Origin: an uncultured Collinsella sp.
Lineage (GTDB): Bacteria > Actinomycetota > Coriobacteriia > Coriobacteriales > Coriobacteriaceae
Direction: 5' to 3'
Assembly (NCBI GenBank): GCA_900551305.1
Contig: URVK01000008.1
Location: forward strand, 1 to 18,451
Length of the DNA: 18,451 nucleotides
Below are positions 1 to 7,879 of the stretch, piece after piece (the first letter of the stretch is position 1; each line of letters begins with the position of its first letter). The notes below the pieces were generated by a model. That model ran no database searches. It was given only the letters and a program-made list of their open reading frames with translations, and was not told the origin of the DNA. Position numbers and translations under genes: made by a program.

Positions 1-10
1 GGTCAGGGGT

Positions 11-35
11 CCCCCGGGGGCTTTGTGCCCCGGGG
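11..35 (-). terminator. GC-rich hairpin just after the adhesin gene
   Basis: Arms CCCCGGGGGC and GCCCCGGGG can pair around a short TTTG-containing loop with one bulged base. The hairpin sits about 15 nt past the TAG stop of the adhesin anchor segment. No T-run follows on the minus strand, so it is a weak candidate for an intrinsic terminator. It may only be a stabilising 3' hairpin. Confidence 0.3.
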
Positions 36-49
36 CGCTGCCAGCGTGC

Positions 50-1282
50 CTAGCGCTTACGGATACCCCAGACCAGGGCACCGACGCCGGCCATGGCAAT
101 GACGAATGCCATAAGCAATGCGGCAGCCTGCTGGTCGCCTGTGGTGGGCAGGAAACCCTTGACCGTCTTGACGATGTTCGTCACGGTCTTGGGCGTGCCA
201 GGATCAGGCGTCGGCACGGGCGTCTCGGGCTTCTTGTACGTGTTGTTAAACACGATACCCTCGACGCTCTTGTCGCCCTTGGTAAAGGCGACGTTCGCCT
301 TGAGGTTGCCCTCGCCGTCGTCGACCACGTTGACGGTCGCGGTAAAGACGGACTTGTCATAGGTCATACCGGCCTCGTCGCCCTTGACCTCGCTGATGGT
401 ATAGACGTACGTACCGGGCTCGTCGTACTCGAACTTGTCGAAGCTGATCTTGCCGTCGGCATCGTTGGCAACCGTAGACTCGATGTCCTCGCCAACGAGC
501 TTAAAGCTAAACTCGTCCTTCTTGAGCTCGCGTCCCTCGAGCACCTTGATGGCGCCGATGGAGACCTGCGTGGGCATGGCGTGATACTTGTTGGTAAAGC
601 CAGCCGACTCGGTAGCTCCCTCGAGCTTGTGCGCCGCGGTCAGCGTGCCATCACCATTGTCGGAGACGGTGGTCACGACGGTGTAGGTCGTGCCGTCATA
701 GGTGACGCCCTTGTACAGGCCGAGCGCGTTGGGGCAAGCCTCGCGCAGCGTGTACGTGTGCGTGCCGGGCGCCTCGTAGCGAATCGGGCTCAGCGTCACG
801 GTGCCGTTAGCGTCGTTGGTGCCGTTAGCGACAACCACGTCGTCCTCGAGCAGCTCAAACGTGAACTCGCCTGCTGCAAGGTCGCGTCCAGTCAGGCGCT
901 TGACTGTCTTGACCTGATCGGTCACGGACGAATCGGTAGGTGCCACGCCGTAGGTGTTGGTAAACGTGAAGGCAGCACTGTCGTCGCCTTCGCGCTTGAC
1001 GCTCAGATGCCCGGCACCGTCGTCAGACACGGTGTAGGAAACCTTGCGCGTGGCGTTGGTGTCATTGGTCACGCCAGGGGCACTACCGGACTCGGTCACC
1101 GTGTAAGTAAAGGTGTGCGAGCGCGGAGCGGTGGGGGCTGCGGGCTCGGGCTCGTCGCTGGGCTTGTCGGCGTTGGCATCGGTGTCGGCCTCTTCAGCCT
1201 CTGCCTCGTCGGCCTCTGCCTCGTCGGGCCCCGCTTTCCGTGGATGCGTCAGCTTCGTCTGCCTCGGCCTTATCGGTCGCAT
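50..1282 (-). CDS. C-terminal part of giant LPXTG adhesin (out of frame with its N-terminal part)
   Basis: This open frame holds the end of the adhesin encoded at 1194-7421. It contains an acidic Glu/Ala/Asp linker, the second half of one pilin-type domain, two full pilin-type isopeptide domains (T-[DQ]-x-SV start, FTNKY/FNNTY end), a Pro-Thr spacer, the sortase signal LPTTGD (codons at 134-151), a hydrophobic helix and the basic tail GIRKR. That is a complete Gram-positive cell-wall sorting signal. The first residues, from the nominal ATG at 1282 to about 1226, read the linker in a wrong frame and lack a convincing ribosome binding site, so I do not think this is an independent gene. Removing one base from the GGGGCCC run at 1226-1232 joins it in frame to the upstream part, giving a 2456-residue protein. 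Alternatives are a real pseudogene, a phase-variable or programmed frameshift, or a sequencing error. Confidence 0.8.
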   Translation of the reverse strand: MRPIRPRQTKLTHPRKAGPDEAEADEAEAEEADTDANADKPSDEPEPAAPTAPRSHTFTYTVTESGSAPGVTNDTNATRKVSYTVSDDGAGHLSVKREGDDSAAFTFTNTYGVAPTDSSVTDQVKTVKRLTGRDLAAGEFTFELLEDDVVVANGTNDANGTVTLSPIRYEAPGTHTYTLREACPNALGLYKGVTYDGTTYTVVTTVSDNGDGTLTAAHKLEGATESAGFTNKYHAMPTQVSIGAIKVLEGRELKKDEFSFKLVGEDIESTVANDADGKISFDKFEYDEPGTYVYTISEVKGDEAGMTYDKSVFTATVNVVDDGEGNLKANVAFTKGDKSVEGIVFNNTYKKPETPVPTPDPGTPKTVTNIVKTVKGFLPTTGDQQAAALLMAFVIAMAGVGALVWGIRKR

Positions 1283-4200
1283 CGTCCGTCACGCCCAGAG
1301 CGCGGTTGAGGTCCTCGAGCGTAAAGTGGATCTTGCCAAAGTCCACGTTACCGGCTGCGTCGTTGGTTACGGTCGTGCGCTCGGGCATCGGGGCACCTGC
1401 CTCGTCGACGGTCACGGTAAAGGTGAACTTACCCGTGATGTCGGCCGGGGTCAGGCCCTCGGCAACCTGGAGCTTCTTAGTACCGGTGAGCGCGGCATCC
1501 ACGGCGTCGGCGCCGTAGACGTTCTCGAACAAGGGCTCGACGCCGCCGTAGTCGACCGTCGCCGTCAGGGTACCGTCACCGTTGTCGACGACGATAACCT
1601 TAAAGCCAAAGCTCCACGTTGTAGCGGAAACGCCATTCGGCAGCCCGAATAAATCTTCGTAGGCCGTGTAGTTAATGGTCCAGGCAAGCTTGCCGTCCTT
1701 ATCGGTACGATAAGCAAGCCCAGCAGCCTCAAGATTAGCAAGCATCTTGGTGTCGTAGTGCAGCGTATCAAAGCTCACGTGCCCGCCGATATTGGGCTTG
1801 AGGTTTTCGTATGCCACAAGCTCACCCTGATAGGCGATGCCGAACCAGAACTCGCCGTCGGCCATCGGGCGACCGGTCAGAGTCTTGGTGGCAACGACCT
1901 GAGCAGCGGTGCCACCAGGCGTGTTGGTCGTAGCGCTGTAACTGTTGTGGAACGGCACCAGGGCCTTCTCGACCTTGTTCTCGCCACTCTTGTGGACCGT
2001 CTCATGCGTGCCCTCGGGACCACCGGAAACGGTCGTCGTAGCAGTGAGCGTACCGGCGGTGTCGTCGGCGATGGCGATCGTCACCGTGCGTACGGCGTCA
2101 TCGTAGGTGTAACCGGGCTGGCCGTCGTTCTTTTCGGCCACGGTGTACTTGAAGGTCTTGCCGGCGTCAGCCTGCATAAATTTAACCTCATGACCAGCCA
2201 GAATGTCGATCAGTCCGACCGTTGCCTCTGCCGCTGCGGGGGACTTGAAGCTATTAGCCCCGGGCAGCAGACCGAGCGCGCGAGCCGAGGCGTCGTCAGC
2301 AGGTGTCACGGTAAAGGTGAACTGACCCTCGGTCATGGGGCGGCCGTCCAGATACTTGCTGAGCCACAGACCGCCGGCAGCGGTGTAGTTAAGCTCAGTG
2401 CGGTACGTGTTGGTGAAGCGTCCGTTTTCCTTCTTGGTGACGTTGGCGGTCAGGCTGCCATCGCCGTTCTCGGTCACGGTCACTTCGGCGGTTGCGACAT
2501 GCGCGTCATACGTCATGCCGACCGTGCTGCCCGCGTTCTCGCGGATCTCGTACTTGTAGGTTCCGGTGGCCGTGTAGCGAATCTTGCCGAACTTGATGGC
2601 GGCAATGCCGTCCTTCGCATCGTGCTTGCTCACGGTTACGGTCGCAGGATCGGGGAGCGGGGCGCCATCGGGGGCGGTAATGGTAAAGCTGAACTCGTCC
2701 CCATCCGTCCACTCGCGGCCGTCGATGGCCTTGCTCAGGTCAAAGTCGAGGTCTGCATCGATCGAGGTCACGCTGTAAGTGTTCTCGAAGGTCGCAGGCG
2801 TGGCGCTCTTCAGCTCGTGCGTAGCGCTGAGGGTACCGTCACCGTTGTCGGTAATGGTGGTCTCGATGGTGTACTTGGCGTCGCTGTACGTGATGCCCTT
2901 GCTGGTGGTTCCGCCGTTGACCTCGCTCAGCGTGTAGGTATGCTTGCCGGCCTCGGTGTACTTCACGGCGTTCATCGTGATCTTGCCGTCGGCGTCGTTG
3001 ATGCCGGTGGCGACGACCTTGTCGCCCTCGACGAGCTCGAAGGAGAACTCGCCTTCCTTGAGGTCGCGGCCGATCAGAACCTTGGTCGCCTTGACCTGGT
3101 CGCTGACGCTGAACTCGTCAGGATTCGGCTTGTAGCCGTTGTTGAACTTCACCTCGTCGGCGCCCTTCAGCTCATGCTTTACCACGAGCTCGCCCTTACC
3201 GTTGTCGGTGACGGTCGTCTCGATGGTGTAGGTCTTGCCGTCGTAAGTGATGCCGTTGTTGGCGTCGCCCGGGACCTCGCGCAGCGTGTAGGCGTGCTTG
3301 CCGGGCTCGTTGTAGGTGATCTCGCTCATCGTGATCTTGCCGTCGGCGGCATTGGTGCCGGTGGCGACGACCTTGGCGTCCTCGCCCTCGACGAGCTCGA
3401 AGGAGAACTCGCCTTCCTTGAGATCGCGCCCGGTCAGGACCTTGGTCGCCTTGATCTTGTCGGTGACGCTGGAATCCTTGGGCGTCACGTTATAGGCGTT
3501 CTCAAAGATCGCCTTCTTGTCGCCCTGCAGCTCGTGCTCGACGCTGAGGGTGCCGTCGCCGTTGTCCTTGACGATGGTCACGATAGTGTACTCGGCGGCG
3601 CTGTACGTAATGCCGTTCTCGGTGGCGCCGGCCTTGGTCTCGCGCAGCGTGTAGGTATGCTTGCCGGCAGCGGTGTAGGTGACGGGATCCATCATGATCT
3701 TGCCGTCGGCATTGTTGGTGCCGGTGGAGACTACGTTGTTGCCCTCAACGAGCTCAAAGCGGAACTCGCCGGCAACGAGGCCGATCTCGCGGCCGGTCAG
3801 GACCTTGGTCGCGGTGACCTGGCCGGTGACGCTGGAGTCACTGGGGTTCGGCTTGTAGCCGTTGCTGAACTTCGCCTCGTCAGCGTCATTCAGGACATGC
3901 TTCGCCTCGAGCGTGCCGTCGCCCTTGTCGGTGATGGTGGTCTCGATGGTGTACTCGGCATCGCTGTAGGTGACGCCCTTGCTGGTGGTTCCGCCGTTGG
4001 CCTCGCGCAGCGTGTAGGTGTGCTTGCCGGCCTCGGTGTACTTCACGGCGTTCATCGTGATCTTGCCGTCGGCGGCATTGGTGCCGGTGGCGACGACCTT
4101 GTCGCCCTCGACGAGCTCGAAGGAGAACTCGCCAGCCTTGAGGTCGCGGCCGGTCAGGACCTTGGTCGCGGTGATCTGGTCGGTGACGCTGGACTCAGTG

Positions 4201-7200
4201 GGGGTCACGTTGTAGGAGTTCTTGAACTCGGCGGGCTCGGTGCCCTTCAGGACGTGCTCGGCCTTGAGCGTACCGTCGCCGTTGTCGGTGATGGTGGTCA
4301 CGATGGTGTACTTGGCGGTGCTGTAGGCGATACCACCGGCGTTACCCTTGGCCTCGCGCAGCGTGTAGGTGTGCTTGCCGGGCTCGTTGTAGGCGATCTT
4401 GCTCATCGTGATCTTGCCGTCGGCGGCGTTCTTGCCCTTGGCGACGACCTTGTCGCCCTCGACGAGCTCGAAGGAGAACTCGCCCTCCTTGAGGTCGCGA
4501 CCGGCCAGGACCTTGGTCGCGGCGATCTTGTCGGTGACGCTGGAGTTCTCGGGGGTCACGCTGTAGGAGTTCTTAAACTTAATCTTCGTAACGTCCTCGG
4601 CACCCTGCAGCTTATGCGTAGCCACAAGCTGGCCCTTGCCATTGTCGGCGATGGTCGTCACGACGGTATAGACGGTTTTGTCGTAGATGACGCCGCCGGC
4701 ATTGCCCTTAACCTCGCGCAGCGTATAGATGTGCTGACCGACCTTGGTGTACTTGAGGGCGCTGAACGCAACGTTGCCGTTGGCATCATTCTTGACGGTC
4801 TCGATAAGCTTGGAGTCCTCGCCCTTAACCTCGCGCAACTCAAAGCTGAACTCGCCCTCCGCAAGGTCGCGGCCGGCCAAGGACTTGGTCGCCTTGATCC
4901 GGTCGGTAACGCTGGACTCAACAGGCTCCGCAGTGTAGACGTTCTTGAACTCGGTCTCGTCGGCTTCGCTCCAAGTCACCTTCACAGCGGCGCCGAGCTC
5001 GCCCCTCTTGTTGGGCGTTACCGTCACGGTGACCTCCGCGACGTTCTTGCTGTAGGCAATGCCGTCAACCGTGGTCCCGGCGTTCTTTTCGCTGACCCTG
5101 TAGACGTACGTGCCAGGCTCGGTGTATTTGATCGTGCCGAAGTCGATGACAGCCTTACCCTTGTCGTCCAGATCGTCCTTGGTCACAGACGCGGTCACGG
5201 GCGCTGTCGCGGACTCGGGTATCGGGGCACCGTTCTCGGACGTCAGCCCAAACTCAAACGTGTCCTCCTTCGTCCAGTCGCGACCCTCGAGCACCTTGGT
5301 CAGGCCAAAGCCGGCCTCGGTATCCTTGGTATCCACCGTTACCGGCGTCATGTCGTACTTATAGCTGATCTTGCCGTTGTTGCCCAGGTAGGAATTGACA
5401 TGCGTCGCGGTCGCCTTGGCGGACACGTTATTCCACTTGGGGTTGAGAACGTCGGTCGCGGTGCCGGTGTTGTTGCCGCCCACGCTCTTCTTGGTGGTGT
5501 GGAGCTCATCGATAAAGGCCAGGCGCGCGGTTCCCACGCTAAACGACAGGTTTCCGTCCTTGTCGGCAACTATAGCGCCGTCAAACTTGGCAGCGTCGCC
5601 ACCGATGAACTCGATGACGGCGGTGGTGGGCTTGGCCTCGCCGTTCTTGCCCTGCTCCTCAAACTCATCCTTGTAGTAATAGGTGCCTTTCTCTGCCAGT
5701 GAATTCTTTGCGGGCTGTGTGCAGTCCTTGTCCGTGTAAATGGGAGTCTGCTTCTGGAAGTAGTAGTAGCGGTTGGTGTCGGCCGGCTCAAAGGTCGCAA
5801 CCGTATCGCCCAACGCACCACCGCTCCACTTGTTCGCGTAGAAGCTCACGGTCTTGGTGCCGTTGGCAACAGCCGTATTGCTCTCGATGTAATCCTTGAG
5901 CCCCGTTACCTTCTCGGGCGTAAACAGGTTGTCGAGTGCGACCTTCTTCACGCTCGAGGCATACTTCACCTGGATGGGCTTAACGGTATCGACCGAAAGC
6001 TTGCCGTCTACGGTCTTAAAGTGACTCAGCGGAATCAACGACGCGGGAATGTTGACCGTTACGATATCGCCCTTCTGGGGATTGTCGTCGCCGGCACGCT
6101 GCACGGTAATGAGCAGGTCTTTTGCCTTGCCATCGAACTCGTACGTATCGGTCTTGGTTTCTTTGTTGACCGTCTTGCTCGGATTGGTAAACGGCGTGCC
6201 GTTGATGACGACCTCGGTGAAGCTGTCGACTTGCATAAAGTCGCCCAGCTCATCGGTAAACGTGATGTAGCCGGACTTGGTCTCGTCGTAGCCCTTGTGG
6301 ATTTCGGTCGGATAAGGCGGCTCCGACGTAATGGCCTGCGAGATGTCGTCGAAGACCTTCTTGAGCTCTTCGGCATTGGTCGCCGACTTGTAGTAGTCGG
6401 AGTTTTCTGCGCGTGCACCATGAGCATCCCATGCCGTGGCATTGGGGTAGTTGCTTGAAACAGCCTGCATGAACTTGTTCTCTTTTTGGCTTTTTCCCGA
6501 ATCCTGGATACCAGCACTGGGGTTCGCGCCATCAAAGATGCCGATAGTATAAACGGTGGCCTTGCCGTCCTTCATATTCTTAGCAGCTGTCACGGCAGCG
6601 TTGGCGACACCCGCATCGAATTTATTTTGCTTTGTTGGCGTACCGTCGGTAAAGAACACAATAATCTTCTTGGCGTCTTTGCGGCCATAAGTGGTAGTGA
6701 TTTTCTCGGCCAGCTCTAGGCCATAGTCGGCGCGCGTGGCGCCGGCAGGCTGAATTCGATTAATTGTATTCTTCTTGAGATCATCCGCATTGCTGCCGGA
6801 ACAGTAGGTCAATTCTTTCATAACCTGGGTGTAATTGTAGGAGTACCCTCCGTCGCGATACATATTGTTGCCGATATCGTTGGACTTCTTGCCCGCAAAC
6901 TTAACAATGGCAACCCTATGCTGCCTATCAACACCCTCGATAGCCTCGTTTTGTTTGGCGATGGTATCGATAAAGCTGTTCGCAGCGCCCTTCAGTGCAT
7001 CGATACGCTTGGTGCGATCTCCGCCACCCATAGGATCATCCATCGAGCCGGAGGCATCCAGCACCATCACGATGTCGAGTGGCGTGGTGACTGTCACGGT
7101 TGAATTAGACGTCGAGGACATGGCCGAAAGCGTGGTCAGAAAATCCGACTCTTCGTTTTCCTCAGTTGCCTCGACCGTCTTGTCGGTCCAGATTCGGCCG

Positions 7201-7421
7201 ACGTTTTGAGTCGTTACTTTATTACCGTTGTGACCGGCCGCCCAGATTTCCCAGCGTCCGCTGGTGTCGGGATCGACGACGACCTTTCCGGTCATGGCCG
7301 GTCCGTCCATTCCGGTGCTGGACCTAGCGTTGGCCTCGGGCAGCATGGCAAATGCTGCAGCCGGCAATACCAGCACTACGGCCAGTATCACCGCCAAGAG
7401 ACCCCTCGTGTACTTACTCAT
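1194..7421 (-). CDS. Giant VWA and pilin-domain surface adhesin, 2075 residues, frameshifted before its anchor
   Basis: Start ATG at 7421 is preceded by GAGAAGGGAGA (7426-7436), a good ribosome binding site. Residues 1-32 form a signal peptide ending near ANA. Residues 115-365 form a von Willebrand A domain with MIDAS residues DASGS (122-126), T229 and D259 in FFTDGT. Residues 370-700 resemble the stalk region after VWA in pilus tip proteins. From about 700, some ten complete domains of 110-130 residues follow, each with K-V-L-x-GR, GEFSFEL, YTLRE, DNGDGTL and FxNxY. These match the streptococcal pilin isopeptide domain (Spy0128/FctA type), in which Lys and Asn crosslink with Glu assistance. 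The final eleven residues (ARRGRGRRGRG) are a frameshift tail, and the LPTTG anchor lies in another frame downstream. Likely role, by inference: host or mucus adhesion as a sortase-anchored fibre or tip protein. No sortase gene lies in the window. The ligand is unknown. Confidence 0.9.
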   Translation of the reverse strand: MSKYTRGLLAVILAVVLVLPAAAFAMLPEANARSSTGMDGPAMTGKVVVDPDTSGRWEIWAAGHNGNKVTTQNVGRIWTDKTVEATEENEESDFLTTLSAMSSTSNSTVTVTTPLDIVMVLDASGSMDDPMGGGDRTKRIDALKGAANSFIDTIAKQNEAIEGVDRQHRVAIVKFAGKKSNDIGNNMYRDGGYSYNYTQVMKELTYCSGSNADDLKKNTINRIQPAGATRADYGLELAEKITTTYGRKDAKKIIVFFTDGTPTKQNKFDAGVANAAVTAAKNMKDGKATVYTIGIFDGANPSAGIQDSGKSQKENKFMQAVSSNYPNATAWDAHGARAENSDYYKSATNAEELKKVFDDISQAITSEPPYPTEIHKGYDETKSGYITFTDELGDFMQVDSFTEVVINGTPFTNPSKTVNKETKTDTYEFDGKAKDLLITVQRAGDDNPQKGDIVTVNIPASLIPLSHFKTVDGKLSVDTVKPIQVKYASSVKKVALDNLFTPEKVTGLKDYIESNTAVANGTKTVSFYANKWSGGALGDTVATFEPADTNRYYYFQKQTPIYTDKDCTQPAKNSLAEKGTYYYKDEFEEQGKNGEAKPTTAVIEFIGGDAAKFDGAIVADKDGNLSFSVGTARLAFIDELHTTKKSVGGNNTGTATDVLNPKWNNVSAKATATHVNSYLGNNGKISYKYDMTPVTVDTKDTEAGFGLTKVLEGRDWTKEDTFEFGLTSENGAPIPESATAPVTASVTKDDLDDKGKAVIDFGTIKYTEPGTYVYRVSEKNAGTTVDGIAYSKNVAEVTVTVTPNKRGELGAAVKVTWSEADETEFKNVYTAEPVESSVTDRIKATKSLAGRDLAEGEFSFELREVKGEDSKLIETVKNDANGNVAFSALKYTKVGQHIYTLREVKGNAGGVIYDKTVYTVVTTIADNGKGQLVATHKLQGAEDVTKIKFKNSYSVTPENSSVTDKIAATKVLAGRDLKEGEFSFELVEGDKVVAKGKNAADGKITMSKIAYNEPGKHTYTLREAKGNAGGIAYSTAKYTIVTTITDNGDGTLKAEHVLKGTEPAEFKNSYNVTPTESSVTDQITATKVLTGRDLKAGEFSFELVEGDKVVATGTNAADGKITMNAVKYTEAGKHTYTLREANGGTTSKGVTYSDAEYTIETTITDKGDGTLEAKHVLNDADEAKFSNGYKPNPSDSSVTGQVTATKVLTGREIGLVAGEFRFELVEGNNVVSTGTNNADGKIMMDPVTYTAAGKHTYTLRETKAGATENGITYSAAEYTIVTIVKDNGDGTLSVEHELQGDKKAIFENAYNVTPKDSSVTDKIKATKVLTGRDLKEGEFSFELVEGEDAKVVATGTNAADGKITMSEITYNEPGKHAYTLREVPGDANNGITYDGKTYTIETTVTDNGKGELVVKHELKGADEVKFNNGYKPNPDEFSVSDQVKATKVLIGRDLKEGEFSFELVEGDKVVATGINDADGKITMNAVKYTEAGKHTYTLSEVNGGTTSKGITYSDAKYTIETTITDNGDGTLSATHELKSATPATFENTYSVTSIDADLDFDLSKAIDGREWTDGDEFSFTITAPDGAPLPDPATVTVSKHDAKDGIAAIKFGKIRYTATGTYKYEIRENAGSTVGMTYDAHVATAEVTVTENGDGSLTANVTKKENGRFTNTYRTELNYTAAGGLWLSKYLDGRPMTEGQFTFTVTPADDASARALGLLPGANSFKSPAAAEATVGLIDILAGHEVKFMQADAGKTFKYTVAEKNDGQPGYTYDDAVRTVTIAIADDTAGTLTATTTVSGGPEGTHETVHKSGENKVEKALVPFHNSYSATTNTPGGTAAQVVATKTLTGRPMADGEFWFGIAYQGELVAYENLKPNIGGHVSFDTLHYDTKMLANLEAAGLAYRTDKDGKLAWTINYTAYEDLFGLPNGVSATTWSFGFKVIVVDNGDGTLTATVDYGGVEPLFENVYGADAVDAALTGTKKLQVAEGLTPADITGKFTFTVTVDEAGAPMPERTTVTNDAAGNVDFGKIHFTLEDLNRALGVTDDATDKAEADEADASTESGARRGRGRRGRG
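1197..1226 (-). repeat. Two tandem 15-bp repeats in the acidic linker of the adhesin
   Basis: The unit GCCTCTGCCTCGTCG (plus strand) occurs at 1197-1211 and 1212-1226, encoding DEAEA-type residues on the minus strand. Copy change would keep the frame. The array ends at the first base of the GGGCCCC run where the reading frame breaks. Confidence 0.85.
1226..1232 (-). other. Frameshift site in a GGGGCCC run
   Basis: On the minus strand the frame reads T-E-S-G-A-R-R-G and stops at 1194. Dropping one G gives T-E-S-G-P-D-E-A-E and continues without a stop to 50 through two and a half more pilin domains and the LPTTG anchor. Amino-acid composition on both sides (Glu, Ala, Asp) matches only in the joined frame. 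The sequence cannot tell whether this is mutation, phase variation, recoding or a base-call error. Confidence 0.85.
2770..4925 (-). repeat. Array of six near-identical pilin-domain repeats (about 350-370 bp each)
   Basis: The SSVTD-type domain starts recur on the plus strand near 3095, 3460, 3825, 4185, 4535 and 4905. Stretches such as those encoding GEFSFELVEGDKVVATG and DGKITM are almost identical between units in DNA as well as protein, unlike the diverged domains on both sides. This points to recent duplication or gene conversion within the gene. Confidence 0.85.
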
Positions 7422-7464
7422 CGCGTCTCCCTTCTCGCGGTCTCAGACCTTGCAACAGCCTAAA

Positions 7465-7553
7465 GTTACGAAATGAGACACAATTTGGGCAGGTGACACA
7501 TGTTCCAGATTCTGTTTTGGGCGTGAGACAAATGTCTCACCAAAGTTGAGACA
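7465..7553 (-). promoter_or_regulatory. Cluster of TGTCTCA motifs with an 18-bp palindrome upstream of the adhesin
   Basis: GTGAGACAAATGTCTCAC (7523-7540) is a palindrome with 8-bp arms and a 2-bp centre. Further TGAGACA half-sites lie at 7474-7480 and 7547-7553, and a degenerate GTGACACA lies near 7493. The cluster ends about 45 bp before the adhesin start codon, where an operator would be expected. I could not find a convincing -35/-10 pair for the adhesin, so the promoter position is open. The regulator is unknown. Confidence 0.55.
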
Positions 7554-7565
7554 CGGCGTTTTCGC

Positions 7566-7616
7566 AGGAAAACGGGTGCGACTCGGAGCCATCAGGCAAA
7601 AATGACCCGTTTTCCT
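7566..7616. repeat. Perfect 12-bp inverted repeat with 27-bp spacer
   Basis: AGGAAAACGGGT (7566-7577) is the exact reverse complement of ACCCGTTTTCCT (7605-7616). A third related block, CGTTTTC (7557-7563), could pair with the left arm instead, so two mutually exclusive hairpins are possible in a leader RNA of the adhesin. Confidence 0.6.
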
Positions 7617-7660
7617 CCGTCCTTGGGAGATCAAAGGCCGTTACGGATATGGCGTCATTT

Positions 7661-7814
7661 CAAAACTATGCCGGATTACGGGGCTAAAGTCGGGACCCTC
7701 ATCCATACCCTCATTTTTTGAAAAACGGCAGGCTGTCTACCTGCGGTTTTGTTTTTGCTATTTTCTGTATGGTCGGAGGTTCGCTATCCAGCCCCGTAAT
7801 CCGGCATAGTTTTG
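7661..7814. repeat. 154-bp element bounded by perfect 25-bp inverted repeats
   Basis: The 25 bases at 7661-7685 are the exact reverse complement of 7790-7814. The interior of about 104 bp has no plausible gene and holds a terminator-like hairpin. I see no clear target-site duplication. It could be a MITE or other intergenic repeat, or a large hairpin formed at the 3' end of the hydrogenase transcript. It makes up much of the 480-bp gene-free stretch between the adhesin and echF. Confidence 0.75.
7721..7756. terminator. Probable bidirectional intrinsic terminator
   Basis: GCAGG (7728-7732) pairs with CCTGC (7740-7744). After a G-G mismatch, AAAAC (7722-7726) pairs with GTTTT (7746-7750). T-rich runs follow on both strands: TTTTGTTTTT on plus, GTTTTT then AAAAAAT on minus. 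Read leftward it would end the hydrogenase operon about 145 nt past the echF stop. It lies inside the 25-bp inverted-repeat element. Confidence 0.5.
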
Positions 7815-7845
7815 TTCGTGGCGGTCCAACCGCGCGTTCAAGCGC

Positions 7846-7879
7846 GGGGCCGGTGGGGCATTTTTGCCCCACCGGCCCC
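7846..7879 (-). terminator. Perfect 15-bp GC-rich hairpin after echF
   Basis: GGGGCCGGTGGGGCA (7846-7860) pairs perfectly with 7865-7879 around a TTTT loop. It starts about 20 nt after the echF stop. No T-run follows on the minus strand, so it may act as a 3' stabiliser or pause site, with the T-flanked hairpin further left doing the terminating. Confidence 0.55.

Noticed and set aside
50..1282. Independent small surface protein starting at the ATG at 1282
   Set aside because: There is no signal peptide or ribosome site, the first 18 residues are an off-frame reading of the linker, and its first pilin domain lacks its beginning.
2770..4925. CRISPR-like periodic repeats
   Set aside because: The period is about 360 bp, the repeats are in frame, and they encode protein domains; there are no short repeat-spacer units.
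1758..5702. 1314-codon open frame on the plus strand opposite the adhesin
   Set aside because: It is the mirror of the repeated, GC-rich adhesin gene. It shows no family motif or ribosome site, and its repeats simply follow the antisense of the pilin domains.
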